Shown piece by piece: positions 37,522 to 47,500 of a DNA stretch of 64,000 nt. Made by a program: the position numbers and the translations under genes. Within the stretch, counting starts at the first letter, position 1. Each line of letters begins with the position of its first letter. The notes under the pieces were generated by a model. It worked only from the letters and a program-made list of their open reading frames with translations, was not told the origin of the DNA and did not search any database. The stretch is from Datnioides undecimradiatus (taxonomy: Eukaryota; Chordata; Actinopteri; Lobotiformes; Datnioididae), in contig WARS01001600.1 in assembly GCA_008933995.1 (NCBI GenBank), positions 496,001-560,000 on the forward strand, in the 5' to 3' direction.

Positions 37522-38194
37522 ACAGCTTCCCAAGGTCTAAGATGAAAAACAGACAAGCTGCACAGTTTCCTTGTGATCACTACAGAACTCAACATACAGC
37601 ACCTCTCATCCGCAACCCAGAGAGGGTGCTGCAGTTACGGTTTTGATTGTGTAGTGCAATATATTGCACTGCAAGCATGATCCGCAATGTGAACTGCCAC
37701 ACCATGGTCAGTTTACCACTGGTGCAGGGAGTGTGATTAACACTAACATTAAGTGATTAACACTAAGTGATGGTAATTATAAATTTGGACACGGAAATAA
37801 ATAAATGCTGTGAGTCTGAAATAAAACGAACACAACAGCACTCCAGTCAGATCGAAAGACTGACATTTTCAAGTCGCTGACTTAATTAATCTAATTTTAA
37901 TGTGATCATATGTTTACTATAAATTTACATCTACTATCAATACTCAACACTCTTTCACTCAAGTCCCAAAATGTCAAGTTAGGTGGTTCAAGCTCTTCTT
38001 TTAGCCTTGATAGCAACATGGCCTTGGGTTCAGTAAATTGTATTTAAACAGTATGTCAAAAAGAGGTCAATCAACCACACAACTACACTCATTTCAATGA
38101 CATTATGCATTTACAGTTCTTCAGCAGATGAATCCTAATGACACTGACCACCTTTTCACTCGTGAGAAACTTTAAAATCTAAAGCTGCATCTTG

Positions 38195-38305
38195 TGTTTC
38201 GTGCTAATCTGCAGCATTTGCATGAAAAAGTTGGTTAACATAGCAAACGCTGTACCTGCTAGACATCGGCATGCTATCGCTGCCATTGCAAGCATGCTGA
38301 GAAAA
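38195..38305 (+). repeat. GCTAACATTAGC-type repeat fragment downstream of thpo
   Basis: GTTAACATAGCAAACGCTGT, then ACCTGCTAGACATCGGCATG and CATTGCAAGCATGCTGA, matches the same teleost repeat in degraded form. Confidence 0.5.
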
Positions 38306-38721
38306 ATAAAGTATGGATGAGCTTCTTAAGCGGTCATTAACACACTTGGAAAAGCCCTGGGACTTTCTGTCATTGTAACTTTTTCTACACTGACCCTGTG
38401 CAAGTGCATCTTTACGACATTCAACAGTAAAACTACTGAACTACTGCTGCCTCATACTGCCTTCACAACCACCCACCGGTTGATGCCTTTATCTTGTTTC
38501 TTTATAACCAGAGAACCACAGATCATTTCCTACACCACACCGCTTTACCCACAAATCCAATTCCACTCCTTGCTTCTGGGGCTTTCGTCAACATGGCGGA
38601 CCCTCTCAGTCCACAACGAGCTGGTCCCTTCCTTCCTGATATCCTGTTGCGTCTTGGATCAGTTCTCAGTTAGCACAGCTCTGCAGCACAAATAAGCTAT
38701 TTTCCATTTGGTAAATTAGCT

Positions 38722-38886
38722 TCAAGGTCTGTGAGTGTTCGTCGTCCTCTGTTCTTCTTTGCAGATGCTGTTTTCAAGGTCAGTAGCAAGGCGCGTCATT
38801 TTTCCCTTGAGTAGCTGTCTGTACTGAACCAGCACTTTGTTCAGGCTGGTTTGGCTGGAGCTGCAGTTCTGCACTGCAGTGTCATT
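38722..38886 (-). CDS. thpo: thpo coding exon 4 (helix D and stop)
   Basis: Encodes residues 141-194 and the TGA stop (38722-38724). NDTAVQNCSS carries two sequons, and helix D carries LVQYRQLLKGKM. Cys182 near the end is positioned to pair with the first mature Cys, as in the family. The reading stops 12 residues after that Cys. Confidence 0.88.
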   Translation of the reverse strand, partial: NDTAVQNCSSSQTSLNKVLVQYRQLLKGKMTRLATDLENSICKEEQRTTNTHRP

Positions 38887-41357
38887 CTGTAAGGTAGGAT
38901 CAAAGGTGGAATCAGCTTACCATAGACTAGAGGGTTTCACTGCTAATAGCATGTCTATGTTGTGATATACGACAGGGTCATATGGATGAATATAGTCAGA
39001 ATGATATGTAGTTTTTGTAGCCACTTAGTGTTTTCTGTATTCACACTCATGTGTTTCACCTGTGTCTGAAGCCTGCTGAAAATAGCCAGATAATTTGTGA
39101 TATGATGCTCCAGCTCCTCCAACAGTGAGGTCTGACATGGCGATGTGGTCTGATTCCTCGCCCCCTCCACTCCGTCTCGAAACACCTGGAGGGCCCCAGC
39201 CACCTCTGCGCACTTCTGCTGAATCTGGACAAACACACGCGAACTGTCACGATGTTGCTGCGATATGAAACGTGTCGGTGTTTGACCATGTTTATCATGT
39301 TCATCGTGTTGGTTTAGTGTGCCAGCATGAGTGACGAGTTTTGCAGGTGTTTGGACAAAAACAAAAGGATTGGACGATGATGGTGAGATGATGAGTTTTC
39401 AGAGTTATCACAGTCCATTCAATAGATATGTGCGCTGAATTTCACAGCAAACCAACCAACAATCACCAAGATATTTTAATAAAGGACTAAAAAATCAGTG
39501 CTTGGATCAGGATTGTGAAACTCACAAGGAAACATCATCTTGGAACCACAGTATGTAGACAGTGGGGTATATCATAACATAAATGAAAGCTCTATCCAGC
39601 TCCAGGGTTCATGGCAATTAAATCAGTAGTTTTACACATATTTAAAACGCGCTGAGCCATAAATGTAAACATCATGGCAGGAATAGAAGTCAGGTTAGAT
39701 CACCATAGATATCAGGATTTATCCTCTGCAGACCACAAAACAAGAATTCACAGCAGTCCATCTGATAGTTACCAAGGTATTTCGCCATAGCGGTAGACTC
39801 AACATCTTCTATAACAAGACCAGTCAACCAACTTATTGACATGGCTCTCCCAGAAGCTATGGCTAAAAACATCAACAACCTAGTAGAAATGAATTATTTC
39901 TTTTGAATAATGGTTCAGGGCCTTGAAAATGCCAAGCGTTTCTTTGTATGAACCAAGCCTCATTAACTCTCAGAGCACTGATCTGACAGACTCCCACAGT
40001 ATCTGGTTGCTATAGTTGGTAACAGCCTTGGACTGATTACCATCTGACTGTGCAGGTCCTGCTCTAGTACCATGAATCTTGGACGTTGTCCATTTCAAGT
40101 GAATTTCATTCAGTGGGTGTTATCATGCATCTTTCTCCATTCCCCCATGACCCCGCACCCAAACTCCACGTAACAGATGGAACACAAGTATTGTACTGCG
40201 GTGCCTTGTGTTTACTTTTTATATTTTTAGCACTCTCCACAGAGGGTTGAGTCATGCAGAGTGTGACTGTGGTTGGGAGATCTATTGACAACCCTGGTAT
40301 GTACCTGCTGTCAAAAGAAGGCCCTTTCTTCTAGAAGCAGTATGCCCTCCACTTTGGTCCAGACTGAAACATCCCAACAACTGCTACTGGTGTAAACTAA
40401 GACTAACAAAATTCACATCAGCTTTATTTTGCATTTAGAGCTAGTTGGTAAACATTAGCATGCTAACGCAGTAAATTCAAATATCAATCAGATATCTGCA
40501 AAACATTAGCATTTTGGCATTGTGACCATGTTAGCATGCTGACATTAGCATTTAATTCAAAACAGGCACTTATTTAAACCTCTGTTTTCCCAGATCTTCA
40601 TCAGTGCCCCAACACTGACTCCTCATCATCAACAAATGAAATGCATAATTATGAAACCTCTTACTTATTTTGCAAAAATCTCTATATTATGGTGAAGGCC
40701 TGCCTGTTGTTGATATGTTTTATGTCTTAACTAAGTCTTTTTTGTACGTAAACCTAAGTTGAACATTGTTAACTAGAGGAAAGCCAGTAAACCAACATGT
40801 AACACGGTGTTACAGCTGCTACGGATGACAGACAAACAGAATGTGTGTGTACGTGCGTCGGGTGCTACTCACAGTCTTGTCTTCCCATTCTGTTGGATTT
40901 ATCCAAACACACGGCAGCTGAACCGCAGAGGGCAGCGGATCTGAGCAGCTCGTCTGGGTACACGGACAGAGAGGAGAAGTGGATCATGCGTCAATCAATT
41001 TTGTTTTTTACATGTTTACTTCTGGACAAAATCAAACATTAAATTGCAAATATCTCTTGTGATACCCTGAATTTCCCTCGGGATTAAAAAAAAAAAAAAA
41101 GTATCCATCTCTATCCGTTACGTATTTTTACTTTTACTTTACTTTTTTTTTTTTTTACTGAATGGTAAAGCATGATTTCTTACCATGTCCTTCTCCAGCC
41201 CGTCGATCTTTATTTCCATGTGTTTCCTGACATGACTGTTGCACCAAAAGTCGGCGGGTCTGGCCTGGACATCAAGTAGACGGGAGGAAATCAGTCCTAT
41301 CAGCAGCAGCAGGAGTCCTAGGGGGGGACACAGTGGAGATGACTGAGGAGCTGCCAT
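38722..41357 (-). CDS. thpo: thpo, thrombopoietin (four coding exons, 194 residues)
   Basis: Exons 41184-41357, 40873-40953, 39060-39224 and 38722-38886 are all phase 0 with GT-AG boundaries. The product has a signal peptide (LGLLLLLIGLISS, cleavage near A32) followed by RPADFWCNSHVRKHMEIKID, DPLPSAVQLPCVWINPTEWE, an exon with CAEVAGALQVFRDGVEGARN and SLLEELEHHITNYLAIFSRL, and a last exon with VLVQYRQLLKGKMTRLATDL. The layout and motifs fit the EPO/THPO four-helix cytokine family. The RPxDFxC start, LPxxVQLPC segment and adjacent chrd favour THPO over EPO. Sequons are N109, N141 and N147. Known role: ligand of the MPL receptor, driving thrombocyte production. The start is the first in-frame ATG (41355-41357). 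The long C-terminal region of mammalian THPO is absent. A tiny upstream coding exon, as in mammals, cannot be excluded. Confidence 0.88.
39060..39224 (-). CDS. thpo: thpo coding exon 3 (helices B and C)
   Basis: Encodes residues 86-140, from IQQKCAEV to SRLQTQ. It holds the N109 sequon and Cys90 and Cys115. The acceptor is GTCCAG|ATT; a second AG six bases downstream could serve as an alternative. The donor is CAG|GTGAAA. Confidence 0.87.
39317..39900 (+). repeat. Degraded dispersed teleost repeat in thpo intron 3
   Basis: Pieces such as AGTTTTGCAGGTGTTTGGAC, CAGGATTTATCCTCTGCAGA, CAGCAGTCCATCTGATAGTT and AGCTATGGCTAAAAACATC follow the order of a well-known fish interspersed repeat (TTTCATGGCAATCCATCCAA and similar). 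The copy is heavily mutated. Confidence 0.5.
40425..40575 (+). repeat. GCTAACATTAGC-type repeat fragment in thpo intron 3
   Basis: Repeated variants of TTAGCATGCTAAC and GACATTAGCATTTAATTCAA occur here. The sequence resembles the other end of the same fish repeat family as 39317-39900. A related fragment is at 38195-38305. Confidence 0.5.
40873..40953 (-). CDS. thpo: thpo coding exon 2 (81 nt)
   Basis: Reads TSCSDPLPSAVQLPCVWINP then TEWEDKT, with CCCAG| before and |GTGAGT after. The LP.xVQLPC segment and conserved Trp correspond to the A-B loop of the cytokine. The exon was too short for simple ORF detection. Confidence 0.88.
41184..41357 (-). CDS. thpo: thpo coding exon 1 (signal peptide and helix A)
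   Basis: Encodes residues 1-58, ending EKDM|GTAAGA. An alternative is possible: a pyrimidine-rich acceptor (cccccccctag) falls inside it after the ATG and could define a shorter exon starting at GACTCC. That would need an unseen upstream exon supplying the ATG. Confidence 0.8.
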
Positions 41358-41396
41358 CGGGTCCCTCTTTGGTGCAGCATCAGCAGCAGCGAGGAG

Positions 41397-41403
41397 CTTA
41401 TAT
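41397..41403 (-). promoter_or_regulatory. TATA-like element upstream of thpo
   Basis: GATATAAG on the minus strand lies about 40 bp before the predicted thpo ATG. If used, it would place the start of transcription about 10-20 bp before the ATG, a very short leader. It may be fortuitous. Confidence 0.35.
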
Positions 41404-43148
41404 CCCCCTCCACTTTTGTTGTCCACAGTCCAAATCCTGCTCAGTGGAGATTAACTCACCTGCGAGTACTATATCATACTCTTATCTTGCCAAAAAATCC
41501 CACTCAGGAGTTTCGCCCTGACAAGCACTCGAGCGCTAACTTCATTCATCCCGTGCCCTCTGGCGGTAATTCATGCAGTTCGGAACCGAGTGAATCAATT
41601 ATTGCATGGAAATTTGCAGGTCAACTGCAATTCGCTTTTTCTGTTGAATGTGAATGGGATCATGAGTCACCCCCCTGCTCTACATAAAGGGCGTGGGCGT
41701 CATAGACTCTAAGATCTTGTTTAAAGTGAAACATTTTACACTCTTAGGAATATATAAACTGCACAGACACCAGATCCACCCCTTTGTAAATAACGGCTGT
41801 ACCTCAGGGCACGAGTCCAAGCAACTTACTGCTATAAGCCATAACCCGCCCCAGGGTGCATGGTGTCGCTCAGCTGTGGTCTGTCAGCCTGCATCTTTCT
41901 TCCATTTAACTTCATAAAAATGAGCCCAGAGCAAAGATACTCAAAAATCACGCAGTGTCCAGTAGAAGTGCCATTTTCCACGTGTAAAGCTCAGGCAGTA
42001 TCCTGGGTCACAGGTCCCAGATCTGGTGAGATCCCCATTCAGATGTCTTCTCTGTGAATAGTTGGACAACAGGCGAGCACTCACACACGAAACCCCATCC
42101 AAACCATGACTTTTAGAGCAGGTAGGCTTTATATTTGATCTAGCCCAAAGTTAATGTTTGACACTGGATCCTCAACGCAAACAAGACAAGAGAGGCACTG
42201 TGTAGACCCAGACAGCACTAACCCAGTTATAACATGTCGATGCAGACGTGAAGAACTCGCTGTCAGAAGGTTTTTAATCAGTCAGTGTCACTTAAATCTG
42301 CACCTGTTGGTTCATATCATGCTGGACTAAGAAGGGTCTGTTTATCAACAACAACATATAACTGTTATTACAAATAATAATAATTAAATGAGCATAAAGA
42401 GGAGTTCATCTATATTTCCACACTAAGCAACTTTAGCATTTATTCAGATTTTTGATGAGTTTAAAGTTGCAAAAGTCAATCATTTCAATAAGATATTTGG
42501 TTGAAATCGCTCATTTTGACCATTGCATGAAAGTAGTAATATTTAATATGGTGCTGGCACATAACTAGCCATGAATACTAGCTGGAAACAAAATAACCCA
42601 TTGTTCATGTAAGGAGACATGAATTTATGCGGCTTTAAGTCAACGGAAGCGCAAGAAATTCATCATCATAGAGGTCTTTTATAAACGGAGGACCACAAAC
42701 GCAACCCAGCTGAGCACTGTTTCAACATCTGATGGAAAATATCTGACTTTTGCACCCATCAAAGTAGTAGTAATGGAAAAAATAGTGTGGCAGACCCCTA
42801 TAAGAACATGCTCTATTGAAGGCCATGCAGGTGAATGGAAAAGTTTTTCCATGCCCTCTGTGAAACTCCTGGGGGAAGTGCCAGATTATTTGTTTTAAAA
42901 ACAAAGATATTAAAGCTGCTGTTAAAAGCCTGAGACGCGCATCAAACTTCCCTGGTATCATGTTGCGAAATGCTGTTACGACAACAATGTTGCTCCTAAG
43001 AATTCCTGTGATGGCTTCCCAGTGCGTGCCAGGAAGCAGGAATCACCCCGAGCAAGAAGAAGTCAAGACATGTCCTTTTTCTGCACGTCTGTCTACTGTT
43101 TTTACCAAAATCTTTGTCAAGTGCTGTGGGTTTTGTTTTGTTTGTTGT

Positions 43149-43153
<5 letters not shown>

Positions 43154-43190
<37 letters not shown>

Positions 43191-43205
43191 CACATTACTT
43201 GGTCA

Positions 43206-43255
<50 letters not shown>
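43154..43255. repeat. (TA)n ... (CA)n compound microsatellite
   Basis: A TA tract (43154-43190) and a CA tract (43207-43255) are separated by 16 bp. They are upstream of both thpo and the RING-SPRY gene. Confidence 0.95.
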
Positions 43256-43256
<1 letters not shown>

Positions 43257-43551
43257 ATTCAAAGTATTTGAAGACCCTCCCTCTGGCAACATGTAATCCT
43301 GAAGGTGGTCCACTAAGTGATAATCCTCCGTGAGCGAGGCTCAGCTGCACAAGAGAGCATCCACACCCTGAGGGGGAAATGTGTGTGTCTAAGTGTGTGC
43401 GCGCTATTTTGTCCCAGAGGTTTTGCCTAAGCTGTGTGGCAAGTGTGTGTGGCATTAATGAGCTCTTTGTTAGCATGACGTGCATGTGTGTATGCACAAG
43501 GCTTCCATGCAGCACATTATCTTGCAGTTGTGCGTCTCTAAGGGAAGAGCC

Positions 43552-43565
43552 GTTGCCATGGCAAC
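43552..43565 (+). promoter_or_regulatory. Perfect RFX X-box palindrome
   Basis: GTTGCCATGGCAAC matches the RFX consensus GTNRCCNNRGYAAC at every position and is fully palindromic. It lies 560 bp before the ATG of the RING-SPRY gene. A TTTTAAAAGG element follows at about 43582-43591. Confidence 0.6.
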
Positions 43566-43690
43566 ACCAAGCAATGAGTACCTTTTAAAAGGCTGCGCTC
43601 TCTCTACCACTCTCTCTCTCCCTCTCTTTTATCTGCTTTCAGGGCATTCTACCTATTTCAGCCACAGTACTCAGCCCTGAGACAGAGAGG

Positions 43691-43840
43691 ATGGCGCAAC
43701 GGGAGCGTTTCTTGATATCTGTGCAGCAGCGTCCTTTATATCTCGCAGTGTGCCAACGTGCTTTTGGTCTGTTAAAGAAGAGTGAACTTTGTCATTTTTG
43801 CCTCAGTGGGACATCTCTACACACTTCAACATCTTTGTGA
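43691..43840 (+). other. Short ORF (49 codons) upstream of the RING-SPRY gene
   Basis: An ATG in good context (gaggATGg) opens a 49-residue frame beginning MAQRERFLISVQQRPL and ending TGA. It could be an upstream ORF in a leader exon or chance. There is no homology I recognise. Confidence 0.25.
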
Positions 43841-44125
43841 TTTTCCAGGAAAAGACATCCTGACAAAAAGATGTTGCCTCTGTGTACCACCCTGCCAGAA
43901 TGGATTGCTTGTTGCTTCTGCACCGATTCAGGCCTTGCCTTCTTAAACTGATAAATGGATTCACACAGTCAGGTACTACTTCCATATTTTCATGTTTCTG
44001 GGCCTTAATCTTAAATGCAAAGCAAAACTGGACTTTTACGGAAACGTGCACACCTTATTTTCATGGTAGGATATGAGAAAACTAAAGAAGCACTGGCTTT
44101 TAGAGAATCAAATTAATTGTCAGTA

Positions 44126-44557
44126 ATGTCAGTGAGCACTTTACATCCGTGTAGAAGAGAGTGGCAGCAGAAGCTTCTGGGTGCGGAGCCAGGAAAGTCT
44201 AACAGGGAGAAAGATGAGGAAAAAGACAGAGATTGTTTGCAGCAGTTCTCCCGCTGTCTTGCTTGCAACCAGGAGTATGACGTTGTCCTGATCCTGCCGT
44301 GCTCTCACACCATGTGCGGTCACTGCATAGCAGCCGGAGAGGGAATAAGTTCAGGTCAGCCTCATCAGAAGAGTGTAGGTGTTCCTGTCTGCTCCGTGCT
44401 GTGCCCAGGCTGTCGACATCCTGTGGAGCTGCCGTGCTGGAACTGGTCATCTGCCACTTCCTGTCTCCCAAAACATCCCACCCCGAGTCCTGCATGTGTC
44501 AGCAGGGAGACGGGAACCAAGAAGGCAGCATCCGAGGATCACCTCCAGCATGCGGAG
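44126..44557 (+). CDS. RING-SPRY gene exon 1 (RING domain)
   Basis: Encodes residues 1-144 with the full C3HC4 RING and ends GCGGAG|GTGAGAG. The frame opens upstream only with a TTG at 44117, so the ATG at 44126 is preferred. Confidence 0.8.
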
Positions 44558-47500
44558 GTGAGAGATCCAAAGTAAACAGAGATACATTTAAAGATTCAGC
44601 AATTATTCATAAGATTTTATTTGTCACATACTCATAAAATATGTGCGATGAAGAAAAGAAATAAAGAAGAATTAGGCCATTAAATATATGTGGTCGAAGA
44701 TTTGAGATATACATTATAGATATATTGTATTTAAATATGAAATATGAAAATGTCGCAATTGTAAGCTGTCTTCCTCAGTTTCCAGCCTTTATGCTATGCT
44801 AAGCTAGGCTAATCACGTCCATCCTGCAGCTCCATCTTTAGTGGACAGACATGAGCGAGGCAGAGGAAATATATTATTTTACATTATTATTATGCAAATG
44901 CAAATACATTCATTTACATGTTATGAAATTCATATAATACCTTGTAACCAAGATGTCAGCTCATTTCTAATCCATCCCATTGCTGTCTCTGCATTCAGGG
45001 ACACACACAGTGCCGGGATGTGGGTGACATGGCAGCGCAGAGCTGTTTACACAGTGAGTGTGGTGACACATTCAGAGCTTCAGCCAGTGTCTTTGTATTC
45101 ACAACGTCTGTATTTCTTTGTATTCATGGTATTCACTCTCCCTCTTCCTCCCTCAGGCTGCAGTGCAGACAGTTGCTCCATAGCACCAGCGGAGGGCGAT
45201 GCAGACCTTCAGGAGGAGGAGATGGCGCAGTCGGTCTTTGGTCGGGATTCATGCTGTATTTAATGCCCGAACAAAACACATTTATAATATAAACAACTGT
45301 TTAAAAGTGTTTCCTCTGAGCAACTGCTCAAGAGGAATATAAGAACAACACAAAGCAAACTGGAATTAGGAGGCACGTTGCTTCAATGAAGCTGCTCTTA
45401 AAACCTGAAACTGAGCTTGTTATAGACTGACAAGTCACACTTTGATTCAGATCCCAGCTGCATCGTTGCGGTTCAGTAATGATCTCGGTTCACTTACACA
45501 TGTCTGGACTTTAAACAAATTCAAAATTTAAGGTGTTTTTATTGGTTACAGCAGCGTCGTGCAACGCCGTAGAGACATAAATTAAAGTGTGAATCATTCA
45601 GTCATTCTTCTTTTTTTGGCAAAAACTACTTTACATGTGAATAATACATTTGGTTTGTGAATTACAGTGTTTTTATTTATGTTTAAATAGCCCTTCCAAG
45701 GTTTGGAACAGTTGTGTATATTTGCAGCAATGAGAAATGCTTTTTAGTGTGATTTACCGTAATAAAAGGACGATATTTTCTGTTTTTAATAACCTCACTC
45801 ACTTCTGCTCTGTCCTAGGACTGTGTTTCACTCTGGACCCTTCAACTCTCCCTCCATCGATCCATCTGTCCAACTCCTCCCTCACCGTCACCTACCAGGG
45901 AGAAACCACTGCTGGCTCAGCTCCAGACAGCGAGGTCAGGAGATCGGTGACCTCTGACCCCAGCACCATTGCGCCAGCTCTGCCCCGGGTCTGCGCCGAT
46001 GTTGTGATCACACGAGGGCAGTATTACTGGGAGGTGGACGTATGTAACAGCTCCGTCTACAGGATCGGTAAGAACTCTCTGGAGCTTGTTTTGGCTGATT
46101 CGATGCCAGCGTGCTTATTGCTTCCAGAAACCTCCACCATTAGTCAGCAAGACTGTGCTTGTTTAAGCCCACACTCACATGTAAGCACACATGCACACGT
46201 CATCAGACAGAGTGTTCACAGTGCCACCAGGTGGTATTGATGATTAGTTTAGTAACGGTGGAAAAGTGATGTCCGTTTTCAGAGTTTTGTTAAATCACTC
46301 GTGCTGATATCTGCAACGTGTGTTTGAATCGCATAAGAAGAACGACCACTTTACAGCTCTGAAACGTTAACCACCAGACAAACAGCTCTGATTAATGCAA
46401 GTCTTTCATTAAAATGCCATACGTCTGCTGGAGTGGGTGGAAGTAAATGTAGTTATTTCATGTCTGGAAATCTCAACTCAAATCATATTTTAAACGATAG
46501 CGACAATCAACATATTGACAATGTACAATACTGATACTAGCAGATTAAACTCATTGTGCCTGCCCAGATTACATAGCTTTATCATTCCTGTGCTCTGATT
46601 CTGCTTCTGAATTATCTGAATTTACTACACGTATCATTCAAACAAAAGTGGAATAAGCAGGAAACCCTGGTGCTTCACCGCCGTGTTGCTGTAACAGGAA
46701 GCTGGGGAGCGTTCTTCACTGTGATCAGTGACAGCATGGTGCCACCGGCTGGAAACGTTACCTGCACACACCTCTAACTAATGCGTCAGTGTTTTGAAGA
46801 GACACAAAAGGGCAGGGCTAAATGTCTGAAGTCAGGACGCTGACACGTTAACATGATGATGCATGGCATGGCATAATTGTTTCCATTTCCATTTCCATTG
46901 TTTTATGCATTTTTTCTTTATTTTTCTAATTATAATTATTAATTTAAGTTTATTTTTTGATGTAATGTCTTTGTTGCAGCCCACTTCACACTGCATTTCT
47001 GTTGGAAAGATGCTTTGCAAAAAAGTTAATATTATTTATTATGATTAAGTTAATATTATTATTTTCAGTTTTGCATCACCATAATGATGATACTCCATCC
47101 TGAGGGGAATGTAGTGGCACCCAAGTGGTTAATCAACCAACCAACCAACCAACTAACTGACTGACATCACACCTGCATGGTGTGACTAGCACGGCTCGAA
47201 ACATTGAATTGTTGATCAACTTGTTGGTTAATTGGATGAAAATGAACGAATCAGACAGGATGAATTATGGAGACAGAGTCCAGACTTCAGGGTTAACAAA
47301 CTTCAGAAGTTGTTTGGTGAAGGCTGCAGGTCTGTAAACGCGACAGTGAATGAGTGACCTCGACTTTCTGTGTCTCTCAGGTGTGAGCTCATTGGACGGA
47401 TCTCACGGCTGGTGGCTTCAGAGGCAGGGTTTGTCTTTTTGTGCAGTGTATGATGGGAGCCAGGAGCCGCTCTGCACCGTGCCGCCTCAGATCAAAACAC

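Larger units (their letters stand above)
36501..38721. other. Intergenic between slc12a9 and thpo
   Basis: AT-rich. Contains the palindrome cluster (37326-37521) and a teleost repeat fragment (38195-38305). The thpo 3' UTR should lie at the right end, but no clear polyadenylation signal was found. Confidence 0.7.
39225..40872. other. thpo intron 3 (between coding exons 2 and 3)
   Basis: Largely made of degraded dispersed fish repeats. No coding exon was seen. Confidence 0.75.
41427..44125. other. Intergenic between thpo and the RING-SPRY gene (divergent)
   Basis: Holds the upstream region of both genes, the (TA)n(CA)n microsatellite, the RFX X-box at 43552 and a 49-codon ORF at 43691. A leader exon of the RING-SPRY gene may be present. 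Confidence 0.6.

Noticed and set aside
41358-41426. Longer thpo N-terminus beginning at 41426 (reading MDNKSGGG...)
   Set aside because: The codon at 41424-41426 is GTG, not ATG. The first in-frame ATG is at 41357.
44117-44125. Longer RING protein starting at 44117
   Set aside because: The codon there is TTG; the ATG at 44126 is the first true start in the frame.
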